From positions 60,449 through 71,896 of the forward strand of contig JANXDQ010000003.1 in the NCBI GenBank assembly GCA_025059415.1: a stretch of DNA of 11,448 nt, given 5' to 3'. The first letter of the stretch is position 1. Every line of letters begins with the position of its first letter. A program made the translations under genes and the position numbers. The stretch comes from Aigarchaeota archaeon. Lineage in GTDB: Archaea; Thermoproteota; Nitrososphaeria_A; Caldarchaeales; Wolframiiraptoraceae. Positions 1-6,677 of the stretch are shown in pieces. The notes under the pieces were generated by a model that saw nothing but the letters and a program-made list of their open reading frames with translations, was not told where the DNA came from and did no database searches.

Positions 1-1
1 G

Positions 2-940
2 GTTGACTTTATCGCGGTTGAGGACTTGGATTTGAAGTATGTAAGAACTTTTGAGAAACATCCGGGTGGCGCTCCCGCGAACATGGTTGTGGGCCTTAGA
101 AGGCTCGGCGTTCCATCGGCTTTGATAAGCAAGGTTGGGAGGGATGTCTTCGGAGAATTCCTGCTCGAGGAGCTTCGGCGGGAGGGTGTTGACACGGGAT
201 ACATGGCTTTTGATGAAGAGTATCCGACCGGCGTCGTCTTCGTCCAGCTTAAGGAGGCGAGGCCGAGTTTTCTCCTCTTCGAGAAAGCCGCGTACTTCAA
301 CCTCAGGATCGAGGACCTTGACTTAGGATTCATGGACTTTGCTGAGCTACTTCATTTCGGCGGGGTCCTCTTAGCGCATGAGCCGGGTAGGACAACGTGT
401 CTCGAAGTAATTAGAAAAGCAAGAGGACTTGGGATACCGATAAGCTTTGACGTGAATATTAGACCTCATCTCTGGAAGGGTAGAATTGGAGAGCTGGTCG
501 AATGCATGAAGCGCGCCCTCAAGCTTGCAGATGTGACGAAGCTCGGATACGATGAGATGAAATTCCTAGAGGAAAATGGGGTGGATCTCGGGGAACTCGA
601 TCTCAAGCTCATCGCTGTCACCATGGGGGAGAGGGGAAGCATCCTAATCCACAAACGCAAAGAAGTCGCCGTGCCCTCTTATCCTGTCCAAGCGGTGGAC
701 TCCACGGGTGCTGGAGACGCATATATGGCGGCGCTACTAGCAGCGCTCTACTCCTTGAGAAAATTAAAGGATATATCGTTGAGCGAGTGGGAGCTCAAGT
801 TGATTGGAAGATTTGCCAACGTGGTCGCGGCTATTTCCACGACCAAGAGGGGCGCGTGGAGCGTCCCGACACTGAGCCAACTCGAAGGAATCGACGAGAT
901 AAAGCCCGTGGTTGACGCGCTTAGAAGAAGTGGGGTCTAG
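2..940 (+). CDS. PfkB-family carbohydrate kinase (fructokinase-like), 5' end cut off by window edge
   Basis: ATP-dependent sugar kinase of the PfkB/ribokinase superfamily, cytoplasmic. The frame is open from base 2 and reads VDFIAVEDLDLK before the TTG at 26, so that TTG is probably internal and the true start lies upstream; PfkB proteins normally carry about 20 more N-terminal residues. Counting from the TTG: the substrate-side GGAPAN motif is at 14-19, a DVNIRP segment at 142-147, VTMGERG at 198-204, and the PfkB signature 2 DSTGAGD at 225-231, whose last Asp (231) is the expected catalytic base and whose GAG forms the anion hole. The spacing and the PTGVVFVQL segment resemble fructokinases, but 2-keto-3-deoxygluconate kinase or ribokinase-like activity cannot be excluded. 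The stop TAG (938-940) overlaps the stop of the convergent epimerase gene. Family call is firm; substrate is inferred. Confidence 0.9.
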   Translation, partial: VDFIAVEDLDLKYVRTFEKHPGGAPANMVVGLRRLGVPSALISKVGRDVFGEFLLEELRREGVDTGYMAFDEEYPTGVVFVQLKEARPSFLLFEKAAYFNLRIEDLDLGFMDFAELLHFGGVLLAHEPGRTTCLEVIRKARGLGIPISFDVNIRPHLWKGRIGELVECMKRALKLADVTKLGYDEMKFLEENGVDLGELDLKLIAVTMGERGSILIHKRKEVAVPSYPVQAVDSTGAGDAYMAALLAALYSLRKLKDISLSEWELKLIGRFANVVAAISTTKRGAWSVPTLSQLEGIDEIKPVVDALRRSGV

Positions 941-1839
941 GAATCGAGCTTCCGCCTATAGAACTCGATGGTCCTCCTCAATCCCTCTTCAAAATCGACG
1001 ATCGGCTCGTATCTGAGTATCCTCCGGATTTTCTCGATGGATGGATAGCTTTTCATGGGCTCCCTCTCAGCCTCGGTTCTGGGTGGTAGGAGCTGAAGCT
1101 CCGAACTAGAGCCAGTTAACTGCCTTATCTTCTCAGCGAGCTCCCTGATCGAGACCTTTTTCCCAGTTCCGAGATTGAATACCTCGCCCACGGCCTCGTC
1201 CTTCTCCAGAGCCAATTCTACGGCGTAGCAAAAGTTTAGGATATAGGTTGGGTCTGTGACGTCCTTTCCCTCGTTGTATAGCGTTAGGGGCTCATTTCTC
1301 AGGCATGCCTTAATGAACCTCGGTATCGCCGTTGTCTCGACATCGTGTTCCCCGAAGAGCTTCCAGTTCCTGAAGATGACCGCCTTGACGCCCCTGATCC
1401 TCGAATAGCATTCGATCAGCTTTTCCGATATCAGCTTTGAGTAGTCATAGGGGGTTCTTGGGTTGGGTGGAGTCGTCTCCCTGACCGGGAGCTCCAAAGG
1501 GATCCCGTAGACATTAGCCGACGACGCGTAGATGAATCTCTTGACATTCTTCCTAGAGGCTATTTCGAGCATGTTCAGGGTCCCGAAACTATTGACCTCG
1601 AAGCACCTATGCGGATCCTCCAGAGACTTGGGGATGTTGGCTATCGCCGCGAGGTGGACTACAACATCGAACTCCAGGGGGAGCAGCACCTTCACGCATT
1701 TCTCATGATCTGAGATGTCGAGCTTGATGTCCGCGCCATCGGCGATGTCGATGCCCACAACTTCATATCCCCTTTCACGTAGATAACTTGATAAATTTCT
1801 CCCGACGAATCCTTGGGAACCCGTGATGAGGACCCTCAT
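937..1839 (-). CDS. NAD-dependent epimerase/dehydratase (UDP-glucose 4-epimerase-like, extended SDR)
   Basis: A 300-aa extended short-chain dehydrogenase acting on a nucleotide-activated sugar, probably supplying precursors for surface glycans or N-glycosylation. Seen: N-terminal Rossmann motif GSQGFVG (7-13), acidic D31 at the end of the second strand favouring NAD(H) over NADP(H), HLAA (62-65), SSANVYG (106-112) giving the catalytic Ser, and YDYSK (131-135) giving the Tyr/Lys pair. Length matches GalE-like archaeal epimerases. The usual RxxNVYGP segment reads RNWKLFGEH (157-165), so the exact substrate is uncertain; dTDP-glucose dehydratase-like or UDP-GlcNAc epimerase-like roles are alternatives. 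ATG at 1837-1839 places the glycine-rich loop at the usual distance from the N-terminus. The Shine-Dalgarno is weak (GGACGAG just before the ATG). Its stop shares the palindrome CTAG (937-940) with the PfkB gene. Confidence 0.9.
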   Translation of the reverse strand: MRVLITGSQGFVGRNLSSYLRERGYEVVGIDIADGADIKLDISDHEKCVKVLLPLEFDVVVHLAAIANIPKSLEDPHRCFEVNSFGTLNMLEIASRKNVKRFIYASSANVYGIPLELPVRETTPPNPRTPYDYSKLISEKLIECYSRIRGVKAVIFRNWKLFGEHDVETTAIPRFIKACLRNEPLTLYNEGKDVTDPTYILNFCYAVELALEKDEAVGEVFNLGTGKKVSIRELAEKIRQLTGSSSELQLLPPRTEAEREPMKSYPSIEKIRRILRYEPIVDFEEGLRRTIEFYRRKLDS

Positions 1840-1901
1840 CTCGTCCTGAGAGTCTCCTAAGGGATGTTTTGAGTCTTTTCCTTAGCCGGATCCCGTGAAT
1901 T

Positions 1902-1911
1902 AACTTATACC
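1902..1911 (-). promoter_or_regulatory. TATA-like box for the epimerase gene
   Basis: On the minus strand the sequence reads GGTATAAGTT, a good archaeal TATA-like element. Transcription would be expected about 25 nt downstream, near 1880, giving a leader of roughly 40 nt before the ATG at 1839. It lies back to back with the srp54 promoter in the 124-bp divergent spacer. Inferred from sequence only. Confidence 0.4.
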
Positions 1912-1928
1912 AGATCTCTGCGCAAAAC

Positions 1929-1940
1929 TTAATATTTATT
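1929..1940 (+). promoter_or_regulatory. TATA-like box for srp54, leaderless start likely
   Basis: TTAATATTTATT, preceded by an A-rich GCAAAAC that could act as a BRE. Its centre is about 30 nt from the srp54 ATG at 1964, so the transcript would begin within a few bases of the start codon. No Shine-Dalgarno is visible before that ATG, which agrees with leaderless translation. Confidence 0.5.
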
Positions 1941-1963
1941 CTGGTGATTGGATCCACGATCGG

Positions 1964-3286
1964 ATGCCATCGCTTTCGGAGATGCTTAGAAAGGCTCTTA
2001 GCAAATTCACCTCAGCCAGCTCAGTTGATAAACGCGTCGTTGAGGAGCTGATCCGGGATCTTCAAAGGGCGTTACTCATGGCCGACGTCAACGTCGAACT
2101 CGTCAAGAAATTGTCTGACAACATCAGGGAGAGGGCGTTCTTGGAGAGGGCTCCACCCGGGATCTCGAGGAAGGATCACGTACTCAAGGTAGTCTATGAG
2201 GAGCTGGTGAAACTCCTGGGCGAGGGCCCGGCGAGAATCGAGATAAAGAAGAAACCCTATGTGATCATGATGGTGGGCATTCAGGGTACTGGGAAAACCA
2301 CGAGCATAGCGAAGATCGCGAACTACCTAAAGAAGATGGGATACAGAGTCGGAGTCGTCTGCGCGGATACCTACAGGCCCGGAGCATATGAACAGCTCAA
2401 ACAGCTCCTAAATGGGAGAGATATAACAGTATTCTACTTGGAGGATGTGGATGCCGTCAAGATAGCGAGGGAGGGGGTAAAGTACTTCGAGTCAAATGGA
2501 TTTGACGTGATCTTGATCGATACTGCCGGGCGGCATAAGAGCCAAGAAGCACTAATGGAGGAGATGAGGATGCTCCAGGAGGGCATCAGGCCGGATGAAG
2601 TCATGTTGATTATCGATGCCACAATAGGCCAGATGGCAGGGGCACATGCGAAAGCATTTCATCAGGTCGCTCCGGTGGGGTCAATAGTCTTGACTAAGAT
2701 GGATACATCGGCGAGGGGTGGGGGCGCGCTTTCAGCGGTCGCCGAGACCGGAGCCAAGATAAAGTTCATCGGGACGGGCGAGAAACTGGACGATGTCGAG
2801 CTCTTTAATCCTAAGGGATACGTTGGGAGGCTGCTTGGCCTCGGAGATATCGAGGGGTTGTTGGAGAGGATTAGGATAGCGGAGATAGAGGTGAGTGAGG
2901 AGAAGGCGAGGGAATTCCTCAGGGGGGAATTCACGTTGGAGGACTTCGTTAAGCAGCTAAGGGAGGTGAGGAAGATGGGGCCCCTTTCCAAGCTTCTATC
3001 CAAGCTGCCGATCCCGAGCATGCCGGAGCTACCATCCGACGCCTTAAGGGAGGCAGAGGAAAAGATAGAGAAGTGGTCTGCTATAATCCAGTCGATGACC
3101 GTGGAGGAAAGGAGCGATCCAAGCATTTTGAACGCATCCCGGGTTAGGAGGATAGCGAGGGGGGCTGGGGTCTCCGAGAAAGATGTTAAGGACTTGATCA
3201 GGCAATATAAGCTTATGAAGAAGCTCATGAAGGCCGCAAAGCGTGCGCCTCAGAGACTCTTCCCGAAACTATACAAGTCTGGTTAA
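1964..3286 (+). CDS. srp54: Signal recognition particle 54 kDa GTPase
   Basis: The SRP GTPase, which with 7S RNA and SRP19 binds signal sequences of nascent proteins and delivers ribosomes to FtsY and the Sec translocon. The 440-aa protein has the full N-G-M layout. The N domain helical bundle spans about 1-95. The G domain spans about 96-295, with P-loop GIQGTGKT (105-112), I-box DTYRPGA (135-141), G3 DTAGRH (186-191), G4 TKMD (244-247) and closing GTGEK (270-274). The M domain spans about 310-435, with a flexible MGPLSKLLSKLP loop (338-349) and an RNA-binding SRVRRIARGAG helix-turn segment (392-402) followed by a Lys-rich helix. Length is normal for archaea. The ATG at 1964 gives the expected family N-terminus. 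The gene is followed after 37 nt by pus10 in the same direction. No anomalies seen. Confidence 0.98.
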   Translation: MPSLSEMLRKALSKFTSASSVDKRVVEELIRDLQRALLMADVNVELVKKLSDNIRERAFLERAPPGISRKDHVLKVVYEELVKLLGEGPARIEIKKKPYVIMMVGIQGTGKTTSIAKIANYLKKMGYRVGVVCADTYRPGAYEQLKQLLNGRDITVFYLEDVDAVKIAREGVKYFESNGFDVILIDTAGRHKSQEALMEEMRMLQEGIRPDEVMLIIDATIGQMAGAHAKAFHQVAPVGSIVLTKMDTSARGGGALSAVAETGAKIKFIGTGEKLDDVELFNPKGYVGRLLGLGDIEGLLERIRIAEIEVSEEKAREFLRGEFTLEDFVKQLREVRKMGPLSKLLSKLPIPSMPELPSDALREAEEKIEKWSAIIQSMTVEERSDPSILNASRVRRIARGAGVSEKDVKDLIRQYKLMKKLMKAAKRAPQRLFPKLYKSG

Positions 3287-3303
3287 GGGTTAAAGCTGGC
3301 CAA
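3287..3303 (+). promoter_or_regulatory. Possible pus10 promoter: TTAAAG box plus CTGGCCAA octamer
   Basis: In the 37-nt gap after srp54 there is GGGTTAAAG (3287-3295) followed directly by CTGGCCAA (3296-3303). The TTAAAG centre is about 31 nt from the TTG start of pus10, a plausible TATA distance for a near-leaderless transcript. AGGGTTAAAG recurs upstream of metG (4947-4956), and CTGGCCAA recurs upstream of two other genes. pus10 may also be read through from srp54. Confidence 0.35.
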
Positions 3304-3323
3304 CCACATCACTTATCCCGGAC

Positions 3324-4679
3324 TTGACCTCTGAGAGGATAGTTGAGATTTTGGATAAGGCGGCTGAGATCCTGTCAAGGTATCCCCTATGCGACTATTG
3401 CCTGGGCAGACAATTCTCCTCGCTCTGCCGTGGAGCCAGAAACGATGAGAAGGGGAAGGCGATAAAGTTGATGCTTACCATGCGGTCCCTCCTAAAACAC
3501 CGCGAGGCCGGAGAAGTGGATGAGGCCATAAGGGCGGTCGCCGCAACCGGCTTCAATCCAGCAATCAAGACACTTCAAGCAGTGGGTGGGGAATTGCCCG
3601 ATGTGAAGAAATGTCATATCTGCCGCGGAGCTTTGGATAGGTCTAGATTCCAAGAGGCCGCGGAGAAGGTCGCCGAGGAATTGAGAGAATACGAGTTCAG
3701 GAACTTCTTGGTCGGCGCAAGGGTTCCAGCGGACATCAGGGAGATTGAGGACTCTCTCCGGGCACAATTCAGCATAGACACCGGAGAGGACATCAAGGCC
3801 GACATAACGAGGGAGGTTGGGAGAATAATTCAGGGCAGGTTCAATGTTCCAGTCGAATATCACAATCCCGACATCGCCATAGTGGTCGACATATTCTCTG
3901 GGCAACACGAGATCCAGATCAACCCACTCTTCATTAAGGGTTTTTACAGGAAGCTTGAGAGGAACATCCCGCAGACGCCTTGGTATTGTAGAGACTGCTG
4001 GGGGAGGGGGTGTGAGAAGTGCAACTATACCGGTAAAGAGTATCCTGAGTCCGTCAGCGAGCTCATCGGCGATCCGGCCTTGAAGATCTTCGAAGCCCTC
4101 AGCTACAAATTCCACGGGGTGGGGAGAGAGGATGTCGACGCCACCGTGATCGGGACTGGGAGACCATTCATCCTCGAACTGAAGTATCCACGTAAGAGGC
4201 TTGTGGATCTCTCGAAACTTGAGAAAGAAGTTAATGAATATGCGGCGGGCAAGGTCGAGATCTCGAACTTGAGCTATTCCAGCAGGAAGGAGCTCAGGGC
4301 CCTAAAGAGCCTCTCGCCAATCGCCTCAAAGACATACGAGGCCCTCGTCGAGTTTGATGGAGAAGTGGATGATGAGAAGTTGAGGATGATTGAGGAAGAG
4401 TTCAGGGACTTGTTCGTTGAGCAGCAGACCCCGAGAAGGGTTCTAAAGCGGAGGGCGGACAAAATTAGGCAGAAGAAGCTCTACTACATCGAGGCCGAGA
4501 AGATCGATGGACGGACGGTGAAATTCAGGATAAAGACGCAGGGCGGACTCTATGTCAAGGAGTTGATAGACGGAGATGAGGGGAGAACTAGGCCAAATAT
4601 TTCTGAGGCCCTTGGAAGGAGGCCCCTAAAAATCGATCTCACGGTTATAGAAGTCGAAGCGCCGGGGGTGGAGGCGTAA
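3324..4679 (+). CDS. pus10: tRNA pseudouridine(54/55) synthase Pus10
   Basis: Isomerises U54 and U55 in the T-loop of tRNA, the archaeal substitute for TruB/TrmA at these positions. The 451-aa protein begins with a Zn-binding and THUMP-containing region: CxxC pairs at C23/C26 and C97/C100, and an RNA-binding segment around 110-200. A second cysteine cluster at C222, C225, C230 and C233 precedes the PESV segment (241-244). The catalytic core has GREDVDATVIGTGRPF (267-282), in which D272 is the expected catalytic Asp, and the C-terminal GLYVKELIDGDEGRTRPN (408-425) is typical of the family. The TTG at 3324 is the start because an in-frame TAA lies at 3291-3293 and no ATG, GTG or other TTG intervenes. 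The residue after the catalytic Asp-Ala is Thr, where I recall Arg in most family members. Adjacent to srp54, a common archaeal neighbourhood. Confidence 0.95.
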   Translation: MTSERIVEILDKAAEILSRYPLCDYCLGRQFSSLCRGARNDEKGKAIKLMLTMRSLLKHREAGEVDEAIRAVAATGFNPAIKTLQAVGGELPDVKKCHICRGALDRSRFQEAAEKVAEELREYEFRNFLVGARVPADIREIEDSLRAQFSIDTGEDIKADITREVGRIIQGRFNVPVEYHNPDIAIVVDIFSGQHEIQINPLFIKGFYRKLERNIPQTPWYCRDCWGRGCEKCNYTGKEYPESVSELIGDPALKIFEALSYKFHGVGREDVDATVIGTGRPFILELKYPRKRLVDLSKLEKEVNEYAAGKVEISNLSYSSRKELRALKSLSPIASKTYEALVEFDGEVDDEKLRMIEEEFRDLFVEQQTPRRVLKRRADKIRQKKLYYIEAEKIDGRTVKFRIKTQGGLYVKELIDGDEGRTRPNISEALGRRPLKIDLTVIEVEAPGVEA

Positions 4680-4680
4680 A

Positions 4681-4696
4681 GAGAAATAATTTTCTC
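4681..4696 (+). terminator. Hairpin with T-run just after the pus10 stop
   Basis: GAGAAA-TAAT-TTTCTC is a perfect 6-bp stem with a 4-nt loop, starting 2 nt after the pus10 TAA; the arm junction also gives a run of four T. Archaeal termination relies mainly on T-runs, so this short T-run plus weak hairpin is a modest candidate for ending the srp54-pus10 transcript. Confidence 0.35.
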
Positions 4697-4946
4697 ATGG
4701 CCGAATTCGGACTCCCGCCCCGCTATGACGCAGGTGATCAGATCCTCTCGAAAGGGCTTATTTCCATTTATTCTGACGCCGCCCACGGTTCAGCGGCCCT
4801 CGGATAATTCCTCAAACATGGTTTGGGTAGTCCGGGAAGATCTCTCGAGGGTATTTTCACCCATCATTGTACAATATAATACGTTACTGTCCATATTTAG
4901 GCCCCTAAAGGAGTCGCCCACCATTAGGAGATGATGTAGATGGCGT

Positions 4947-4956
4947 AGGGTTAAAG
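4947..4956 (+). promoter_or_regulatory. TATA-like box for metG
   Basis: AGGGTTAAAG sits with its TTAAAG centre about 24 nt before the metG ATG at 4977, which predicts a leaderless transcript. The same 10-mer lies upstream of pus10 (3286-3295). No Shine-Dalgarno precedes the metG ATG. Confidence 0.4.
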
Positions 4957-4976
4957 AAACAGATCTAAGTCAGTAA

Positions 4977-6677
4977 ATGGGGGTGGTGGAACTCATCGAG
5001 AAGGTTCTTGTCACCGCCGCTCTCCCCTACTCCTACGCGCCGAGGCATTTTGGCCACTTGGCGGGCGCATATCTACCAGCAGACATCTTCGCGAGGTTTA
5101 AGCGGATGAAGGGGGCGAGGACGCTATATGTCTGTGGCACGGATGAGAATGCGAGCAGCATAGTCATCGAGGCCATGAGGCAGGGGATGACACCGAAGGA
5201 GCTATGCGACAAATACTACCCGGTACAGAAGGAGGTCTTCGAGAGCCTTGGGATAAGCTTCGACATCTTCTCGAGGACGAGTAAGCCCGTCCACTACAAG
5301 GTTGTGGAGGAGTTTTATCGAAAGCTCTGGGAAAAGGGATACATTTACCCGAAGCAGATCAAGCAGTGGTGGTGTCCGAATTGCGGAATCTTCCTGCCGG
5401 ATAGATTCGTGGTCGGCACTTGTCCACGCTGTGAAGCCCAAGGTCAATATGGAGATGTATGCGAGGCCTGTGGATCCTGGTATGAGTCCTTCGAGATAGG
5501 TGATCCAAGGTGCTCCCTCTGCGGAACGAAGCCGGAGATAAGGACGAAGACCCACTTCTTCCTAAAGCTCAGCATGCTCACCGAGAAAGTCTTAGAATAC
5601 GTGAGGGATAAGAAGTATTGGAGGAGGGCGACCTACAATAAGACAGTCTCGTGGCTGGAGAAGGAGGGGCTCAGGGACAAGGACATAACGAGGGACTACG
5701 AGTGGGGTCCTCCCGCGCCCTTTCCCGGAGCCGAGGGGCAGGTGATCTACAACTGGGCTGAGAATCTCCTGGGATACATCTCAGCGACGAGGGATTGGGC
5801 TGAGAATGCCGCCGGAGACCCGGATAAGTGGAGGGAGTTCTGGATGGAGGGGGATGTGAAACTCTACTGCTTCATCGGGAAGGACAACCTCTTCTTCCAC
5901 ACGATCCTCTTCCCCGCCCTCCTAATAGCACATGGAGAATACATATTGCCATACAACGTGGTGGTGAATGAGTTCGTGAACTTGGAGGGCGAGAAGCTCT
6001 CCACGAGCCGGGGATGGGTTGTATGGCTACACGACCTGCTCGCGGAACACGATCCCGATATTATCCGATATTACGCGGCGGCGATAGCCCCTGAGACCAG
6101 GGACACTGATTTCAAGTGGCAGGATTTCGCAGAAAAGATAAATGGGGAGCTCATAGGGACTTATGGAAACTTCATCCACAGGGTCTTAAGCTTTATTTAC
6201 TCAAAGATGAACGGAATCGTGCCTCATCCCGGAGAAATAAGAGAGCGAGATCGTCAAGTCCTAGATCTGAGGATCGAATATGCGAAAAGACTCGAAGAGG
6301 CGTTAGAGGAATGCGAATTCAGGAGGGGGTTGAGGATAATTTTGGAGCTCGCACAGGAGGGGAACACTTACTTAAATGAGAGGGCTCCGTGGAAAAACGC
6401 CGAGGACTCTGGGGCGGCGCTATACATCCTGGTCCAAGTGGTCCACGCACTCGCAGTACTTTCAGCCCCCTATCTCCCATTCTCCTCCCAAAGGATACTG
6501 GATTACCTGAATACGGGTGAAAAAGTGGAGGAGCTCAAGTGGAGCGATGTCGAAAAGGTAATTCCACCGGGCCATAAGATCCTTGAGCCGAGGCCATTAT
6601 TCAAGAAGATAACGAGAGAAGATGTGGAGGAAAAAATAAGGAGGCTGGAGGAGATAAAGTCGAGGGGAAGGCGTTAA
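4977..6677 (+). CDS. metG: Methionyl-tRNA synthetase
   Basis: Class I synthetase charging tRNA-Met in the cytoplasm. The 566-aa protein shows the HIGH-type motif HFGH (24-27) in a Rossmann fold, and a connective-peptide zinc region with four CxxC knuckles (C133/C136, C149/C152, C162/C165, C179/C182), the two-zinc type. It continues with a GKDNLFFHTILFPALL segment (301-316), KMSKS-type loop KLSTSRG (340-346) and an alpha-helical anticodon-binding domain (about 385-540, with GNFIHR at 397-402). It ends in a basic helix without the extra C-terminal EMAP/Arc1-like tRNA-binding domain fused in some relatives. Several normally strict motif positions differ: SYAP for the usual ANGP (19-22), DENAS for DEHGT (56-60), and NWAENLLGY for the usual W-x-DAPIGY (259-267). 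The ATG at 4977 fits the family N-terminus. Its TAA overlaps the convergent ftsZ stop by 4 nt. Confidence 0.95.
   Translation: MGVVELIEKVLVTAALPYSYAPRHFGHLAGAYLPADIFARFKRMKGARTLYVCGTDENASSIVIEAMRQGMTPKELCDKYYPVQKEVFESLGISFDIFSRTSKPVHYKVVEEFYRKLWEKGYIYPKQIKQWWCPNCGIFLPDRFVVGTCPRCEAQGQYGDVCEACGSWYESFEIGDPRCSLCGTKPEIRTKTHFFLKLSMLTEKVLEYVRDKKYWRRATYNKTVSWLEKEGLRDKDITRDYEWGPPAPFPGAEGQVIYNWAENLLGYISATRDWAENAAGDPDKWREFWMEGDVKLYCFIGKDNLFFHTILFPALLIAHGEYILPYNVVVNEFVNLEGEKLSTSRGWVVWLHDLLAEHDPDIIRYYAAAIAPETRDTDFKWQDFAEKINGELIGTYGNFIHRVLSFIYSKMNGIVPHPGEIRERDRQVLDLRIEYAKRLEEALEECEFRRGLRIILELAQEGNTYLNERAPWKNAEDSGAALYILVQVVHALAVLSAPYLPFSSQRILDYLNTGEKVEELKWSDVEKVIPPGHKILEPRPLFKKITREDVEEKIRRLEEIKSRGRR

Larger units (their letters stand above)
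4680..4976. other. 297-bp spacer between pus10 and metG with no recognisable gene
   Basis: No credible protein or tRNA is seen on either strand; the open frames here lack family-like sequence or a ribosome-binding site. It contains a terminator-like hairpin at the left end (4681-4696), a weak GC hairpin with arms GCCGC/GCGGC around 4777-4797, an AT-rich patch ACAATATAATACG near 4871-4883 that looks TATA-like on both strands, the inverted repeat TTTAGG-CC-CCTAAA (4896-4909), and the metG promoter at the right end. A small non-coding RNA starting near 4905 (+) or 4850 (-) is possible but unproven. Confidence 0.4.

Noticed and set aside
26..28. TTG at 26 as the start of the PfkB kinase
   Set aside because: The frame continues upstream to the window edge with family-like residues (VDFIAVEDLDLK), so the gene is cut by the window rather than starting here.
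2662..3228. 188-aa minus-strand open frame inside srp54
   Set aside because: It is antisense to the conserved G and M domains of SRP54; Ser/Leu-rich composition is typical of a shadow frame.
3492..4115. 207-aa minus-strand open frame inside pus10
   Set aside because: Fully antisense to pus10 with no recognisable domain or start signal.
4550..4786. 78-aa open frame on the minus strand overlapping the end of pus10
   Set aside because: About half of it is antisense to the conserved pus10 C-terminus and the rest shows no recognisable motif; a shadow frame is the simpler reading.
4725..4934. 69-aa open frame on the + strand between pus10 and metG
   Set aside because: No ribosome-binding site, no family-like sequence, unusual Ser/Pro/Thr-rich composition for this genome, and no overlap with any recognisable domain.
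4928..4936. C/D-box small RNA (ATGATG near metG)
   Set aside because: The C box has a mismatch and no D box (CTGA) lies at a suitable distance downstream.
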